From: Escarpia spicata
Taxonomy: Eukaryota; Annelida; Polychaeta; Sabellida; Siboglinidae
Assembly (NCBI GenBank): GCA_963995525.1
Contig: OZ023213.1
Location: 40,702,287 to 40,766,286, forward strand
Reading direction: 5' to 3'
DNA: 64,000 nucleotides
The number at the start of each line of letters is the position of its first letter. The first letter of the stretch is position 1. The translations under genes and the position numbers were made by a program. Below, in pieces: positions 1 to 49,251 of this stretch. The notes under the pieces are model-generated. The model saw only the letters and a program-made list of their open reading frames with translations, did not search any database and was not told the origin of the DNA.

Positions 1-6
1 CACTCA

Positions 7-35534
<35,528 letters not shown>

Positions 35535-35536
35535 TG

Positions 35537-38500
35537 CTGGGGCAACAAAACTTCTACTGTTTGCTCAGTGCCTGGAACACAATCGCGATTACTATTAAAT
35601 CTTATCTAAAATGTTCTTATTTGATTTAACTTGGACTGAACATGTTTTCTGATGGTCAAATGTGTAGCCTATTAGTGTGTGAGTTGTCTACAAGTAATAT
35701 ACACGGTCATTTTAATAAAAGTGAATACCTTTGTTAAATCATCCACAGACCTGATTTTGATTGCGAGATCATGTAACATGCAAAACTGTAAGTATCTTTA
35801 TTTCATATGGTGTATTATTGTGTACATGTGTATACAGTGACAGACAAACTGTTTGGTGATAACCTTTGAACGGATTACAAAATATTTATTAATTTGTCTG
35901 ATGAATTCATGAAAACACAAACAAGCATGTCGTAGTCAACACTAGATAGCCTTAATTTTTTATAATACAGTTTTATGACATGCATAGGACAGGGAAAAAG
36001 ACATATCAGGTACATGTACCTTTTTGAAAGTTGATAGGCCCCAAATCAATTACGTTTAATTAATTTTTATATGATGAATGCTTAAATAACCTGATGTGTG
36101 AACATTAAAGATTTTTTAAATATTAACCATATAATTATATTGCTATTAATGTGGTCTTTGTGCTTCAGGTGCCTTGTTAACACAGTCTGGGATTTTGTTA
36201 AGAGCCGGGACCCGGGTAATTTACCCGGCTTTGGCGATCCATGTACCCGTTTATCGAGATGGAGAAAGAAAGCTTTTTATTAGCATCTGTGTTCACAAGA
36301 CACCGCTTTCAAGTGTCCCTGCGTCACAATTTGTGCTGTATAGCATCATATAAATTACACAAACAGTTTAACGCATTGATGATGATTACGACATATCACG
36401 AGAAAACATTTTTGCATTGATAAATGGCACTGTTCTTGTTGCGAGTTCGTGTCATTCCTCTGAATTGACTTCACACATTTCTTAGCGTTATTTGTTATTC
36501 CTGATAGAGTCCACCACTGCGTTGTTTGTAGACAGGCGCCCCTGGCGAACCGCTCGGCAACAATGTCGGCGTACCGACGTTATTTCACAAATTAAAAGTC
36601 TAAAACTAAGCTAAGAAGCATAAATGTAATGATAGAAATTGTGTAATATTGCCACAAATGAGTATTCAATTATTGCGCAAGTTTTACGGAACTGGTTAAT
36701 GCTTATGCTGTAGTTATGGCTCGGGGCGTATGCTGCTGCCGGTGGCGGTGATGCACACCATGTTTGCAGCCGTTGTATCAAAGTCCTCAAAACCGAAATT
36801 CTTTCTTTTGCTTGTATGGTAGGCTTCTGATCTGTTTTCCAATTAAGTTTTCAGCTATACATTTTTGTATAGCCATATTGATTTAGTAGGCCCAAAATAT
36901 GCATCAATTTGTGCTGTTATATCGCTCTTTTCACGCACGTTGCGCACTAACCCATGGCCGCAGCGGCGCATGCAGACTGACACAAACGCTATTTGGGCCA
37001 AAAAGGAGGCGTAGAACGCAGTATTTTATGACATCACATGCCTGAAAGTATGTTAAATGGTGGAGAGAACACAATGAGGTTTAAAATGTAGACAACTATT
37101 TAGACCTAGTAATACTACTATAACGGTGACATTGAGGTGTACTTGGTTTCTACACAACTTCTTTAACAAGATTCCCATCCAAAGCTACAGGCTCCAGTTA
37201 GCATATTGACTAGGAAGCTTTAGGCATAGCAAGAGGCCAACGATTTTCACCTACATATAACACGCCTCTATCAGATATTTATAAATTCTATTTTTAAACA
37301 TATTTGCACTGCTGGGTCCATTAAAAATGTTATATTTGTTTAATGATATATATGTGACCCATCTTAATTAAGTGAGTCAGATGTCGATAAAACTAATTTT
37401 CTGTAAGTGGTTTATGTAAAAAAAAATCACGAATCTACAATATTTCCCCTTAAAATTCGTTTTATCGATAGCCACCACTGCTACGCTGTAATTAATTCTG
37501 TTATGTATTTTAATGTCATTTTTGAGGAGCTGTGCGAAATGTACCGCTTGGTTTCCGTAAAACAAAGTCGAAAATGCTGCTTATTGCGCTCATTCTTTGC
37601 TGCCATTTTTGGGATGATCCCTAACAAATCGAGTATCCCTGCGAAGCTTGACACGTCATCTCTATGGTGACCTACAGAAGGCAAGGAACACACCCCCTCT
37701 AATGCCAGATGTGTAAACAACTCAGATCACGTGGTAGCAACCCAACCACGTAACCCAAGCGGTTTCACGCATTGGTTCAGTGAAGAGATAATTTGAATAA
37801 TTCAGTTACCTGCACCCGAGGCCGTGTGCAAGCGAGGATGTGGCCGGTCTGGAAGCTACACTTGACTTACTGGACATTGTCACTGATCTGTTGTCGCTAT
37901 GTAGTTACATTGTTCTTTGATTTTAAAATTCTTGTTAACTTTCAAAAATGTATAATTATCACCTCAACGAATAGGGTGAGCTGCAAGCATTTTTTTTACA
38001 GCCCTCTAAATTGCGACTGTTTTTTCTGTTTGGCGACTGACACATTACGCGACGAGTCTGTAATAGCAGATCATGCGTTGTCATTTTCCGTTTCATAAAC
38101 TATGTGTTGTCGTTTCTCGGAAACAGTGTAAACTATACTGACTTTATTGCCGGCATTTTGAAACAAACATGACTACTCTGCAATAGTATTTTTAAATGCA
38201 CAAGGCAAATTGTTACGAAGTGTCATGGCACCCATGGAACCTCGTGCCCCGACGTAAACGGGGGCGCGAGTGGAAGGCGCTAACGTAAACCGTTTTGCGA
38301 TTGTTGTCTGACTGTCCGATAAGCGCATGGAAGACATGTTGCTAATTAAATGTAGTTGTCACATAATAAAGAACACACATAATAAGTGCACATATTCCGG
38401 TTACGAATGCAAAACCTGAAGGAATAACAACAGCCTAGGTTACGCTGGCTCAAAGTGATATAGTACACAAATTCCTTTGGATGGCGTCATAATAGTTGAA

Positions 38501-38855
38501 CAAAATTGTCAGTGAAACAGCATCAATGATTTAAACATTCATAACTGTTAATATGACTGCTTGTGTAATTTATATTTGTTAACTTATATATTAAGCACTG
38601 CTGCATTAGAAACAACCGTCATTTATGTTATTGTGTGAGAGGAATTATTTTATTATCTAAATTGATTATGTACGGTTGTTACCGTGTTGCAAATATTGCA
38701 CAAATAAATGTTGTTAGAAAAGTTTATAAAAGAAAAGAGCTTCTTTTTCACCTTAAACAGGAAATGCGTAATTTGACATGGAAAATGCGTAATTTGACAC
38801 AGTATTTGTCTTTTTCTGAAACAGAATTTTGAATTGGAAAATCAGTATCCCTATA
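35537..38855. other. Upstream region of PRPF8, no coding gene seen
   Basis: It probably contains the non-coding first exon and promoter of PRPF8. A GC-richer, CpG-containing stretch at about 36500-37000 and 37680-37860 is the best candidate; no TATA box or Inr could be assigned with confidence. The small ORFs here have no recognisable similarity. Confidence 0.4.
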
Positions 38856-40244
38856 CAGTAGTACCTCTCTTCAGTGGACACATCTGTATCCAAGCATAAG
38901 TGTCCCGACATGGCGTGTGTCCGCTCATCGGAGGGACAGGCATCTTACTGCCGTAGTTCAGATCAGTACAACGGACACGTGGTAAAGGTGTGGCAATATG
39001 TCAACGCACTGACTGATAGGAATTAAGCACTATATATATATATATAAATGTTCATTATTACTGTGATGTATTAAAAATTAAACAGTTGGTCATGAAGTTA
39101 TATTGCCCGCCCGACTCCCTCTGTCGATCTGAGATTTTCTTCAACCGAGCACTGGTCACTCACTCACTGCCACTAGCCTACGCAAAGGTATCGGCCCGGC
39201 GTTGCAGTAGAATTTGCTGCGCGTATGGCAGTATTCAACCAAAAATTTTGAACACAACATCTCCATTACACAAATTTTTAAATTGGTATTCTCGAACGAT
39301 TTATATCTTCTTTAGCTAAAATACTTCGTAAGTAATTCGCAAGTTGACGATTTTGGCTGCCCCCCTACCGGCCAAAATAATAACTGGAAATGATCAAGCG
39401 AATATTTAAATCAGTTGCTACATGCAGCGTGAACGTTAATTAAATATTAAAAACGGTAACGGGTACAATCGTTAATTATCTCACTTCACTTTTCTTCCAA
39501 TTTCGAAAGATTAATTAATGCACAAATTGTGCATCACTTGATAATGCGTTCTATCGTTTCATACGCTGGCAACCAGTTCATCTTTTCCAGGCACTGGTAA
39601 TATTTGCCGTTTGGCGTAGCGCAGCATAATTTGATGATGCTTGTTTATTGTTTCACCTCAGTTTAGGCTTAATGTTGGGCTACATTGAAAACAATTGAGG
39701 TGAACCTTTTATACATAGTATTTGTGAATCTTAATTGCAATTTACACGATGAAAAGGGATGCCAAGCGGATGCCCTGACTGGGGCTGGGGGTGGAGGCGC
39801 AAACGGGGAAGCCATCATGGCATCGCCGGCGGCAAACGTGATTGATAACAGCACAAAATTAACAATCCCTTCCTCCACATTCACTCTGTCTAAAGTTTAC
39901 AGACCGTAATCAAAGGAACTCTAAGTAGTTTGGACAAACACAACGATTACAGCAAGGAAGACAAGCTCGTTGTTACGGGTACACGTGTACTTCGCGTTAT
40001 CACTGACACACACCGAGCTGTATGTCCGCAATTTTCTAAACAAATTCGCCAACAAATTTTCTAATTAATTAATACTGTCCGTCTTAGGAGGGACATATAA
40101 CCAAAATATCCTGTCTGCTGTCCGCGAGGTGTCCCCTCATCACAGGGACATTAACATGGCAAAACGGTCCGTACATTGACAAACTGTCCCGACATAGCGG
40201 GTGTCCCCTCGTCAGGGGGTCCGCTGAAGAGAGGGACTACTGTA
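38854..40244. mobile_element. pogo/Tigger-like element with TA flanks
   Basis: The left end is TA-CAGTAGTACCTCTCTTCA (from 38856); the right end, read inward, is TA-CAGTAGTCCCTCTCTTCA. The ~25-bp inverted repeat with CAG termini and TA target site fits Tc1/mariner-pogo type elements. Subterminal blocks with gtcccgacat, gtgtccgc/gtgtcccct and gggaca extend the symmetry. The 1.39-kb interior encodes no recognisable transposase. Confidence 0.75.
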
Positions 40245-40620
40245 CACACATGTATATTTGCTGTTAATTATTGGTAATTTCAAGGATTCCACATGACTGT
40301 TATTGATTTGCCAGGATACTGTGTTATAGTGCATAAAGTTAGTATCCGGCCACATATTCATACGTTTTAAATTTATTTATATTTCAAACGGACATCTGTG
40401 GTTAATTTAACAAGATTTAACAAGATTGCCACCCAGAGAATTAACTCTAGGTAGCAGGTGGACAAGGAAGCCCTTGGCTTATCGAGAGTCCGACCTTTTT
40501 ATCTATGTGTATCCCACCCGTCTGACGTATGTGTCGATTTTATTTTTAAACATATTCACGCTACTAGCACCCACACAATCAGCAGGTAATCTGTTCCATT
40601 CATTTAGTCCTTTGTGAAAA

Positions 40621-41721
40621 TTAAAACTTTTTTATATCCAATCTACTCTGCTCCTTTGCTAATGCAAGATCATGTCCTCTAGTCCTTCTATCTTTCTTAA
40701 CTGATAAAAACATATTTCTATCAATATTTTCATAACCCTTCAATATTTTAAATACTTCTATCTGATCTCCTCTCAATCTCCTGGTCTCTAGTGTTGTTAA
40801 ACCGCATTTTTTTAGGCGTATTTCATAACTAAGATCCCTCAGATTTAGTATCATAAATTTAGGTGCTCTCCTCTGCACTCTTTCTAGCATATCTATGTCC
40901 TTCCTGCGATATGGCCTCCACGCTTGAATACAATATTCTAAATGAGGCCTAACTATTGTTTTGTACAGCGGTATTATTAGCTCTTTTTCCTTATACGTTA
41001 TGTTTCGCCTAATTAATCCAAGGATTTGATTTCCCTTTGAAGCTGCAATTCCGCACTGCTCTGAAATCTTCATATCGGCACTAACGGTTAACCCTAAGTC
41101 CTTTTCTTTTATAGTAGTACTTAGTACAGTACCCCCCATTGTATATTCTACCTCTTCGTTCCCATGTCCTATGTGGAGGCATTTACATTTCCCAAAATTG
41201 AACATCATTTGCCACTTTTCAGACCATTTGATCAACCGGTCAAGATCATCTTGTAAATGCTGTCTATCTCCATCACTTTTAATCCTTCTAAACACTTTTG
41301 TATCATCCGCAAATTTCAACACCTTGCTTGTTATTTCATCATCCAAATCGTTGATGTATATTAAGAATAATATAGGACCTAATACTGATCCCTGTGGTAC
41401 CCCACTCAATACCGATTTCCAGTTTGAAGCCTCCCCATCAACTACTACACGTTGTCTTCTGTCAATCAGCCATTGTTCTATCCAGTTTATTATACCATTT
41501 CCTATGCCATGGGCCTTTAGTTTAAGCAGTAATCTTTGATGTGGTACTTTGTCAAAAGCTTTTTGAAAATCTAAGTAGACGATATCTACTGGTGATCCCT
41601 CATCTACCCACTTAGTGATGTCTTCCAAAAAACATAACATATTTGTTAAGCATGACCTCGCTTTAAAAAAACCATGTTGAGATGGGTTTATCAAGTTTTG
41701 TTTAACAAGAAAATCCACCAT
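40621..41721 (-). pseudogene. LINE reverse transcriptase, catalytic part
   Basis: The 366-codon frame contains QHGFFKARSCLTNMLCFLED, DIVYLDFQKAFDKVPHQRLL, SGVPQGSVLGPILFLIYIND and LKFADDTKVFRRI, then IVRPHLEYCIQAWRPYRRKD. It has all RT motifs including FADD. The C-terminal ~40 residues continue in another frame after 40621 (FNFHKGLNEWNRLPADCVGA). Confidence 0.95.
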
Positions 41722-41778
41722 GTGATCTTTAATTATCTTTCTAATAATTTACAAATCACTGATGTTAAACTCACTGGT

Positions 41779-42567
41779 CTAATAGTTCTCCGAATTGTTT
41801 CTCGAACCTTTTTTGAATAACGGTATAATGTTTGTGTCTTTCCATTCTAAAGGAACCACTCCCTCTTCTAATGACAAGTTGAAAACTGTTGCAAGTGGTA
41901 TGCTAATTTGTTCTACAATTTCCAATAGTAGTTTGGGTGGAATACCATCCACTCCAGGTGATTTAGTCTCCTTCATATCCCTTATTTTCTTAGCTACCAT
42001 TTCCGGGGTTACAATTAATTGTCCTAAATAGTCTGAATCTGCCCCCTTGAACTTAGCCTCTGGTATTGGCAGTGAACTAATATCTTCCCTGGTAAACACT
42101 GAACTAAAGTACTCATTCAGGTCTTCTGCCATTATGAATCCCTCTGATATTATATTTCCAGCACTATCTTCTAGAGGACCGACCTTATCTTGAACTTTCT
42201 GTTTGCTTCGAACATACGCATAAAAACTCTTGCTGTCATGTTTTATATTACTAGCTAATTGTTGTTCATAGCTTCTCTTTGAATTTCTAATTTCAGCTGT
42301 AGCTTGGTTAAGTGCTTCTTTATAATTGTTGTAGTCTTCATCATTTCCAGTACATCTATATGACTTCCACATCATTTGTTTATACTTAATTTGTCTAATG
42401 GCTTCTTTCGATAAGTGTTTCTTTTTGGACCGTTTTCCTTGTTTTTTGAAGGGTACAAATTTATCGATTATGCACTTAATTTCACTCTTTAATATATTCC
42501 AGCATTCTGTTGCCGTCTTATTTTTCAGTGTCTTATTCCAGTCTATCTTTGCTAAATATTTCCTCAT
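41779..42567 (-). pseudogene. LINE linker and RT N-terminus
   Basis: The 262-codon frame is Lys-rich and basic (KKQGKRSKKKHLSKEAI), then MKETKSPGVDGIPPKLLLEI and IIPLFKKGSRNNSENY of the RT fingers. A frameshift near 41770 separates it from the catalytic part. Confidence 0.9.
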
Positions 42568-42715
42568 GTCCTTATACCTTCCTTTGTGGAAATTTCTCCT
42601 ATACTGCTTTTTGCTATTCCTTTCTGATTTTACTTTGATGGTAAAATGTATCTGGTTGTGATCGCTACTCCCCAGTGGCTCACATATCTTGACATTGTCA
42701 ACTAATTTGGATTAA

Positions 42716-44870
42716 ATTGGTACTGAAAACACAATTGCATACATACGCACACACAATTACTTTGCATACATACGCACACACAATTACTTGGCTCCGATTT
42801 TTTTTTATTTGGCTCCTAAAAAATGTAGGTAGGAGCCAGTTGGCGTCTAGACAAAAAAGTTAACTTAGAGGGCTGTCATATGTTTATTTTGATAGTTATT
42901 AATATTAAGATACCAACATATGCGCACATAAGGAAACAACATTCCTGTGTTTCAACTTGGAGCTGGATTAATCCTGGCGATTCCTTGATGCATGGATTTT
43001 TTATTTCTACCATAGTGGTACTAATAGGAGAATGATTGCCTTCATAGCATTGTCTACAGATAACAGTGTCTGTAAACTCAAGAGTCCTACATTGTATGTT
43101 GACTCCACCAGGCCTTGACATTACCACTGGCCCGATGCCTTTTTTGAAGCTGTCGGGCCAGTTCGGGCCACCAGTTCTTATATTTTACTGGCCCGACGGG
43201 CCACTGGTTTCCGGTTCTTGAACGCCGCCGAGACAAAGTGGCAGTCACGGCACGACCGCATCGGGGATCAGATGCAGTTCGCCAGAATTCTTAGACCCGA
43301 CACAGTTATATGACACTGTAAACATAACGTAGATACTAATTCTGATCAATAATGAGTCCAAATTCCAACACTTATCATGCACACAAAGCCATCGAATAAA
43401 TGTTCTAACCACCGGCAGCGCAGGTATTTATGACGAGATTTTGTAAAGTCCAACCGCGTCCCTTGGACACAGTTTGTACAGTGGTTGGAAGCTTCTACTT
43501 CAACTTTCAAAATCAAATCAAGCTATTTTAGAAATTAAAAACGATTTAGTCTTAGAGAGGCCTTGCATACTGATGTTTCAGTGTCGTTGTATTACCCACA
43601 TTTCGCTTTACAGGCGCCGCTTATTATCATTGAACTTTCTGCGCATCCAACGATAAGGTTGTGTGTATAAGAAGGCATTAATAATGAACAAAAGTAGCTA
43701 CAAACTGGCAGAATATCGCTCGACGATGATCGAAATGAGGCCGACTATTCCCGCACGCATTTTATCACATTAACGTCATACCAATAGTCGTCAAGAGGGC
43801 AAACATGGAATATAAAATAAACTACAACAATCCCGATAGCATAACGGTATATTACCTGTTTCTATGTTGCAATATAAGCACAACTTTCAAACCACGCACA
43901 TCAAAAGAAAGCCATGCCTATCGCAAAGCCAACGCAAAAGTCACGTGTTCAGCTTAGCTGCAGAACGATGCTAGGCGCACGATACACTGCAGTGGCGGAA
44001 AGAAAATTTATTATACGAGTTGTTAATTATTATCAATGGGCATTTCACGAGAAAATAGTAATTGTTCTCTCAGACGCTGTATGTATATATGTCCTTCTTT
44101 CACTCAGACAAAATCACGTCAATTCTACTGTTTTAGTCGATACAGATTCGGATCAACGTCAACGACATTGTCGACAACGACCGCGTTGCAAATACACCCC
44201 CAACAAAACATCGTGTGGCTGTTTACGCTATATGAGTTATTTACATTATTGTGCACGTAGCTGATCTATAAATTAAAATAACTTCATAAAAGAAGACTAT
44301 TTAATTACACTGTATTGATGTTTAACAAAAAACTTTTGTTATCGATGCAAATGGATTGCATTAACAACAAATCATGTGCTTGGTCAGGTACCCGTTATTA
44401 CGATTTGGCAGGTAAACACAACCAGACAGTAAACACCGCCACTGTGCGCGGGCCGATGACCAACTTGGCACTGGCAATGCAAACAAGTTAGATGAATTTT
44501 TAGGTCACGGTGCCGACCCCGTGACTTCGCAGTTTCGACGTAAATGGTAAGATCAAATGGTGACTATCGGTGCGAAATGTACACAGTTTGTAACTTTGTG
44601 TTACTTCCCAACAATGGCAAAGTGACAGTCGACATCTTTGCTTGGCTAGCGTACCCCTGGGCCTAGCCAGAAGCAACTGGTACAACAAGGCGCGAGTCTA
44701 TCTACCCTACTAGCTAGCATGACGGAGAGTGATAGATTGGTTTCCAAGGATTTAGGCGCAATAGAAGTTATCTTATTATGATTATATTATACATAGGTGT
44801 ATTACATCAGTAGTATTACAGCACTCGCCGATTTTATAGCAGTCCATGTTTTTCTTGCCATTGGACCGAA
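42716..44870. other. Intergenic, no gene recognised
   Basis: At 43120-43215 a cluster of ggcccga/tcgggcc and actggcccgacgggccac forms local inverted repeats, probably a transposon fragment. A 27-bp direct repeat (catacatacgcacacacaat) occurs twice at 42740-42790. The small plus-strand ORFs (43914-44264) show no recognisable similarity. Confidence 0.45.
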
Positions 44871-44871
44871 G

Positions 44872-45225
44872 CGAAGGTCCAAGGGATTATTGCCATCACT
44901 CTGTGTCCGCCGTCCGCCGTTAGCTGCCGTATCTCAGACACTGTTCAGCAACTTGTTTTCTAATTTTGCATAGACGTATCTTAGGGTACTGCCACTATGC
45001 ACGAGAAATCTGTATTTGATTGAATCATTCAAAGGACCCCGTAGGGCTCCCAAGGGCCCAAAAAGCTGGTAATTTGTCACATTTTACCTATTTTTTCAAC
45101 AACTGTTCAGCAGCTTTTTTCTAATATTGCATAGACGTATCTTAGGGTGCTGCCATTATACACAAGCAATCTGTATTTGATTGAATCATTCTATGGGCAC
45201 CTCAGGGACTCCCAAAGTGCAAACG
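44872..45225. repeat. Two-copy ~165-bp repeat
   Basis: About 44940-45060 and 45095-45215 are copies (ctgttcagca, attgcatagacgtatctta, gggt-ctgcca, aatctgtatttgattgaatc). It begins with gtccgccgtccgcc. A fragment of the same repeat recurs at 51716-51762 inside another decayed element. Confidence 0.8.
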
Positions 45226-45249
45226 TTTTACATTATCTACCCAGCGGGC

Positions 45250-46370
45250 ACACGACGTCAGTACAACGTCGACTATTGGTTGAATATACATCGCGACGTC
45301 ATACAACATATATGCAACGTCTTTACAATGTCGAAGAACCGATGTTGTAAGGACGTCCAAACTTGACGTTGTCACGACGTTGAAATAACGTGGGCAACCG
45401 ACGTCTTTACAACGTCGGATCATCGACGTTGTAAGGATGTCGAAACGCGACGTTGAAATCACGTCGACAACCAAATCCGTCGTCGCTACAACGTCGGGTA
45501 ATCAACGTTGTAAGGACGTCGAAAACTTGACGTTGAAATAACACTGACAACCAGATACGACGTCTTTACAACGTCGGGTAATCAACGTTGTGACGACGTC
45601 GAAACGTGGCGTTATAACGACGTTGAAACGACAACCAAATCCGACGTCATTACAACGTCGGGCGATCGACGTTGTAAGGACGTCGAAATACGACGCTATC
45701 ACGACGTTGAAATCACGTCGACAACCAAACCCGACGTCTTTACAACGTCGGGTAATCAACGTTGTCAGGACGTCGAAACATGACGTTGTCGCAACATCGC
45801 AATCACGTCGACAACCAAACCCGACGTCTTTACAACATCGGGTAATCAACGTTGTAAGGACGTCGAAACACGACGTTATCACAGCGTTGAAATCACTTCG
45901 ACAACCAAATCTGATGTCTTTACAACGTCGGGTGATCGACGTTGTAAGGACGTCGAAACTCGACGTCATCACGACATTGGAATTACGTCGACAACTAAAC
46001 CCGACGTCTTTACAACGTCGAGCAATCAACGTTGTCAGGACATCGAAACTTGACGTTGTCACGACGTTGAAATAACGTCGACAACCAAATCCGACGTCAG
46101 CTCATCGACATTGTAAGGAAGTCGAAACACGAAGTTATTATATATCATGACGTTGAAATAACGTCGACAACCAAAAATGACGTCGTGAAAACGTAAGGTC
46201 ATCAGCGTTGTAAGGGCGTCGAAACTTTATTACGACGTAATGACGTCGACAACCAAATCCGACGTGTCTATGTATAACGTCGGGCCATCAATGCTGCGCG
46301 GGCGTTGTTTTGACGTCGGATGTAATTAACAACTTTATAAGGACATGGACATCTGGTGCCACGACGTTTA
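45250..46370. repeat. GACGTTG palindromic array, left
   Basis: Irregular ~60-120-bp units of acgtcgacaaccaaacccga, cgtctttacaacgtcgggta and atcaacgttgtaaggacgtc. The motif ACGTCG/CGACGT occurs dozens of times on both strands. CpG content is far above the surroundings. Open frames on both strands through it are repeat artefacts. Confidence 0.93.
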
Positions 46371-46929
46371 AATCATGTCGGCAGCTAAAACCGAAGCTTT
46401 TGTAAACGGAGAACATGAACATATAGGCGGGGGAACAGGAGGTAGAGTTAGCATATGCTTCCTTAGCTGGATTGTCTCCGGGGGTAGACATATGGTTGCA
46501 CCCCCCCATTAAATGTGAATGTTTGTATTTGTGGCGAGCGTCAATGGCGGGTGGAAATTAAAATTTTATAAGACGCTTAATGTGTATTTTTTTCGACTGT
46601 AAAAGGTGTGTACAATTGAAAGGCAGACATATATGGTTTTCTGCCCCCATTCCATGCAGTAATAGCTAGGCGGCGCAGCGGCAAAAAATGTCCGACAGAA
46701 CCCCCTCGATGGCATTTAAGGCATTTAAATGCAAATGCAAGTGTTTTAGATTAGCCAAATGCAAATATGCAATTTAAGTGTTTGAAACTATATTCAAATG
46801 CAAATGTTTCAAATTAGTTGATTCAAATGCAATTGCAAATGTTTAGTTTTATTTATAATTTCTAAACAGTCCCGTTTATTGTCTGGTCCCACCTAGGTGG
46901 TGTTTTTAAAGACAGCATTTATATAATTT

Positions 46930-47180
46930 TCAGTACAATAAAAATGTTCAAACTGTTTATACTTAATAATTGGGTCGTCCTGTAAATCACATGCATTTTA
47001 TCGACCAGGGGAACAAGTAATCACGTTAATTAACGTGTTAATTCACGTGTGGAATTGGGGAAACTGGTACGGTTCTAGGAGAACGAGTATTCATGTGTGG
47101 AACTGGGGACACTGGTACGGTGCTAGCGGATCGACTATTCACATGATTTCACCTGTTCATTCAAGTGTGGAACTGGGGAA
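46930..47180. repeat. Degenerate ~65-bp tandem repeat, about 3 copies
   Basis: Units share attcacgtgtggaa-tgggga, aactggtacggt and tag-g-acgagtattcac. Confidence 0.65.
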
Positions 47181-48005
47181 ACTTGTAATGGTTTCGTAAC
47201 ATTATGAATTACGTTTTATATGTACGTTATATACACGCATTCTACAAACGTGTACCAATACGTAGCCACAACGTAATGATATTGCGCTGTCGCCATGTCC
47301 GCCAGTGACCATCCAGCAACGTGTCGAGAATTACGTTTTATATACGTTGTACACATCCGCCATGGATTGGGTTCAAACTATGGACCATGGAATGCAATCT
47401 CATTGTCCGTTTTTTGCAATTGGTACAATGTTAAAAAACTCACCCATGTATTGGTTTTAAACCCTATACCGAATGATAACAAAAGGTTCATTAGAAAGAG
47501 ATGCCCAATTAGCATCAACAACCCAATAATTATGATCACCACAAATACACTTATATATTTGTTTGTTGATGCTTGTTATCTGACATGAAAAATTTAAACA
47601 ACCAGATTTATATAAATTTGTCCAACATATGATTTTCATGTACATGTCACCTCTCTTAAGTGTATCCACCCTTTCTCCACAAAATGTTACACAATTATAT
47701 TATATATATATATTATATATACTCTATATTAATGAATGTCATATTGTGTAGTAACATATGACAAGGCAGTGTCTGTCACAAGTTATCTGCACAATGTGAC
47801 ATCTTTCTACTCCCCTAGCAGATAACAGAAAGGGCGGTCAGATAAGATTGCTCTCAAGGTGACAAAGTCCACTGTTATACACAGTTGACAGGGGAACATG
47901 TCACACATACATGGTAGTCATTTTAGAAGCTGTAGTTAAGTAGTGGTGAGATTATGAGAGCTACCCATTGGCTAGTTTGAAATGGTCAAGTGCTCACCTC
48001 TTTAG

Positions 48006-48128
48006 GCTTGGATGTGAGGCTGAGCTGCATGGGCAATGACTGCCCTGGGCCCATTACTTCTGCTCCTGCTTACGAATGGTATTTTAATGACCCCTACACA
48101 CTGCTGGATCAACAGGGAGAAGAGGATG
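48006..48128 (+). CDS. Unrecognised gene, candidate exon a (Cys-containing, REJ/PKD-like)
   Basis: It follows CACCTCTTTAG and encodes GLDVRLSCMGNDCPGPITSA then PAYEWYFNDPYTLLDQQGEE. The pattern L-C...NDC.GP....P.Y.W is reminiscent of REJ (receptor for egg jelly) modules of polycystin-1-like proteins, but this is only a resemblance. The donor GAGGATG/GTTTAT is weak but leaves phase 1, as needed by the next exon. The frame otherwise stops at 48194. Confidence 0.4.
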
Positions 48129-48622
48129 GTTTATTAGCCACCTGTCAAAGATGCCACAAACATAAGATAAAGAGAGCAGGAGACACCAACTGACCAGTGG
48201 TTGCAGTTCCCTTTGGTCAAATGCAAGATAACATCAGGTAACTGTATGGCTCTAAGTTGTGACTATGTAGTAGCAAATGTGACAGTACTTTGAAACCTAT
48301 GCCTAGCTAAATTGCATTTCGCACAGTGTGAGACCTGATGTTTAATCATTATAAATTACATACAAAACCTTGATTTTAAATAACATGTCGCTAACATATT
48401 TTAACATGTACTTATTCAAAGTTTATGTTATTAGAGTTAATAATTTTTTTTTATCTGTGACAGTTACTTCTCTTGCAATACTATGTCATTATATATATCC
48501 CGGTGACTTTAGGCGTTTAAATGGTTTTTGATATCCAAATCAGGTTGGGCTTTGCAAAAGCTAGAATTGTGATTGTTTTACTGTGCATTGGAATAAATTA
48601 ATTCACCATTGTTTCGTTTCAG

Positions 48623-48730
48623 ATGATAAAAAGGAGTGCAATCGATATGATTTCACCTCAACGACCGAGGTCTACGACGAGGATGAGAAGAGGAAGACAA
48701 AGAGCAAGACATACACAGATTGTATGACTG
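48623..48730 (+). CDS. Unrecognised gene, exon b
   Basis: The acceptor is GTTTCGTTTCAG/ATGA and the donor GACTG/GTATGT. It encodes DDKKECNRYDFTSTTEVYDE then DEKRKTKSKTYTDCMT, hydrophilic. Phase 1 at both ends (2 + 105 + 1 nt). Confidence 0.65.
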
Positions 48731-49251
48731 GTATGTTTAAATTTATTATAGGTAGGTAGTATCGCAATCCCAGTGTACTTGTGTGATGGTGGCCAGTGCA
48801 GACAACAAGTGTTCATCGGACTTCGTCCCAATAACAACAATCATATCGCTATACTACTATCATTTTCTGTAACGTCATCGCAAGTACTTCCTGTGTCAGT
48901 TAAATATTTCTTCGTTAATATGTATCTTTTCAAGTTATGCCAAAGGCTTGATGTTCCGAACTAACCTGTTCAAATTAACCTTATATAACAGATACGGCTG
49001 CGGCTATCCCCAATTACGCCATGACACCACTGGGCAGTGGCATCACCAGACCGAAAAACGAACACCACCAACTTGTTAAAAACAGAACTAATAAATTGCT
49101 CGCCTAACTTATTTGGCATATTTAGGCAAGCGGTTTATCGCTCGCCTGATTTTTTTCTAACGTGAAGCGCTGAATAGCAATACTTACTAAAAGAAGTAGT
49201 TATATGAAAATAATTATATGTACATGTATAGTTTGAGTTATATTTTTCCAG

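Larger units (their letters stand above)
40425..42715 (-). mobile_element. 5'-truncated CR1/L2-type LINE
   Basis: On the minus strand it starts within the end of the endonuclease (CEPLGSSDHNQIHF near 42690) and runs through a linker and RT to a C-terminus ending SSVNMFKNKIDTYVRR near 40505. 5' truncation is usual for LINEs. It differs in sequence from the LINEs at 8.7-13.3 kb and 52.9-56.5 kb. Confidence 0.9.

Noticed and set aside
39685..39909. 74-codon plus-strand ORF with a Gly-rich run
   Set aside because: It is short, without splice or start support, and lies inside the pogo/Tigger-like element.
37999..42875. Inverted termini CAGCCCTCTAA / TTAGAGGGCTG as ends of one 4.9-kb hAT element
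   Set aside because: The flanking 8-bp sequences do not match, and two other elements lie between; probably two unrelated ends of the same family.
43914..44264. 116-codon plus-strand ORF
   Set aside because: No recognisable domain, atypical composition, no splice or poly(A) context.
45502..46075. ORFs on both strands in the GACGTTG array
   Set aside because: Repeat-encoded, near-palindromic DNA gives open frames on both strands.
48992..49107. Extra exon of the unrecognised gene (DTAAAIPNYAMTPLGSG...)
   Set aside because: It has an acceptor in the right phase but no acceptable phase-1 donor before the stop; kept out of the gene model, though it could be an alternative terminal exon.
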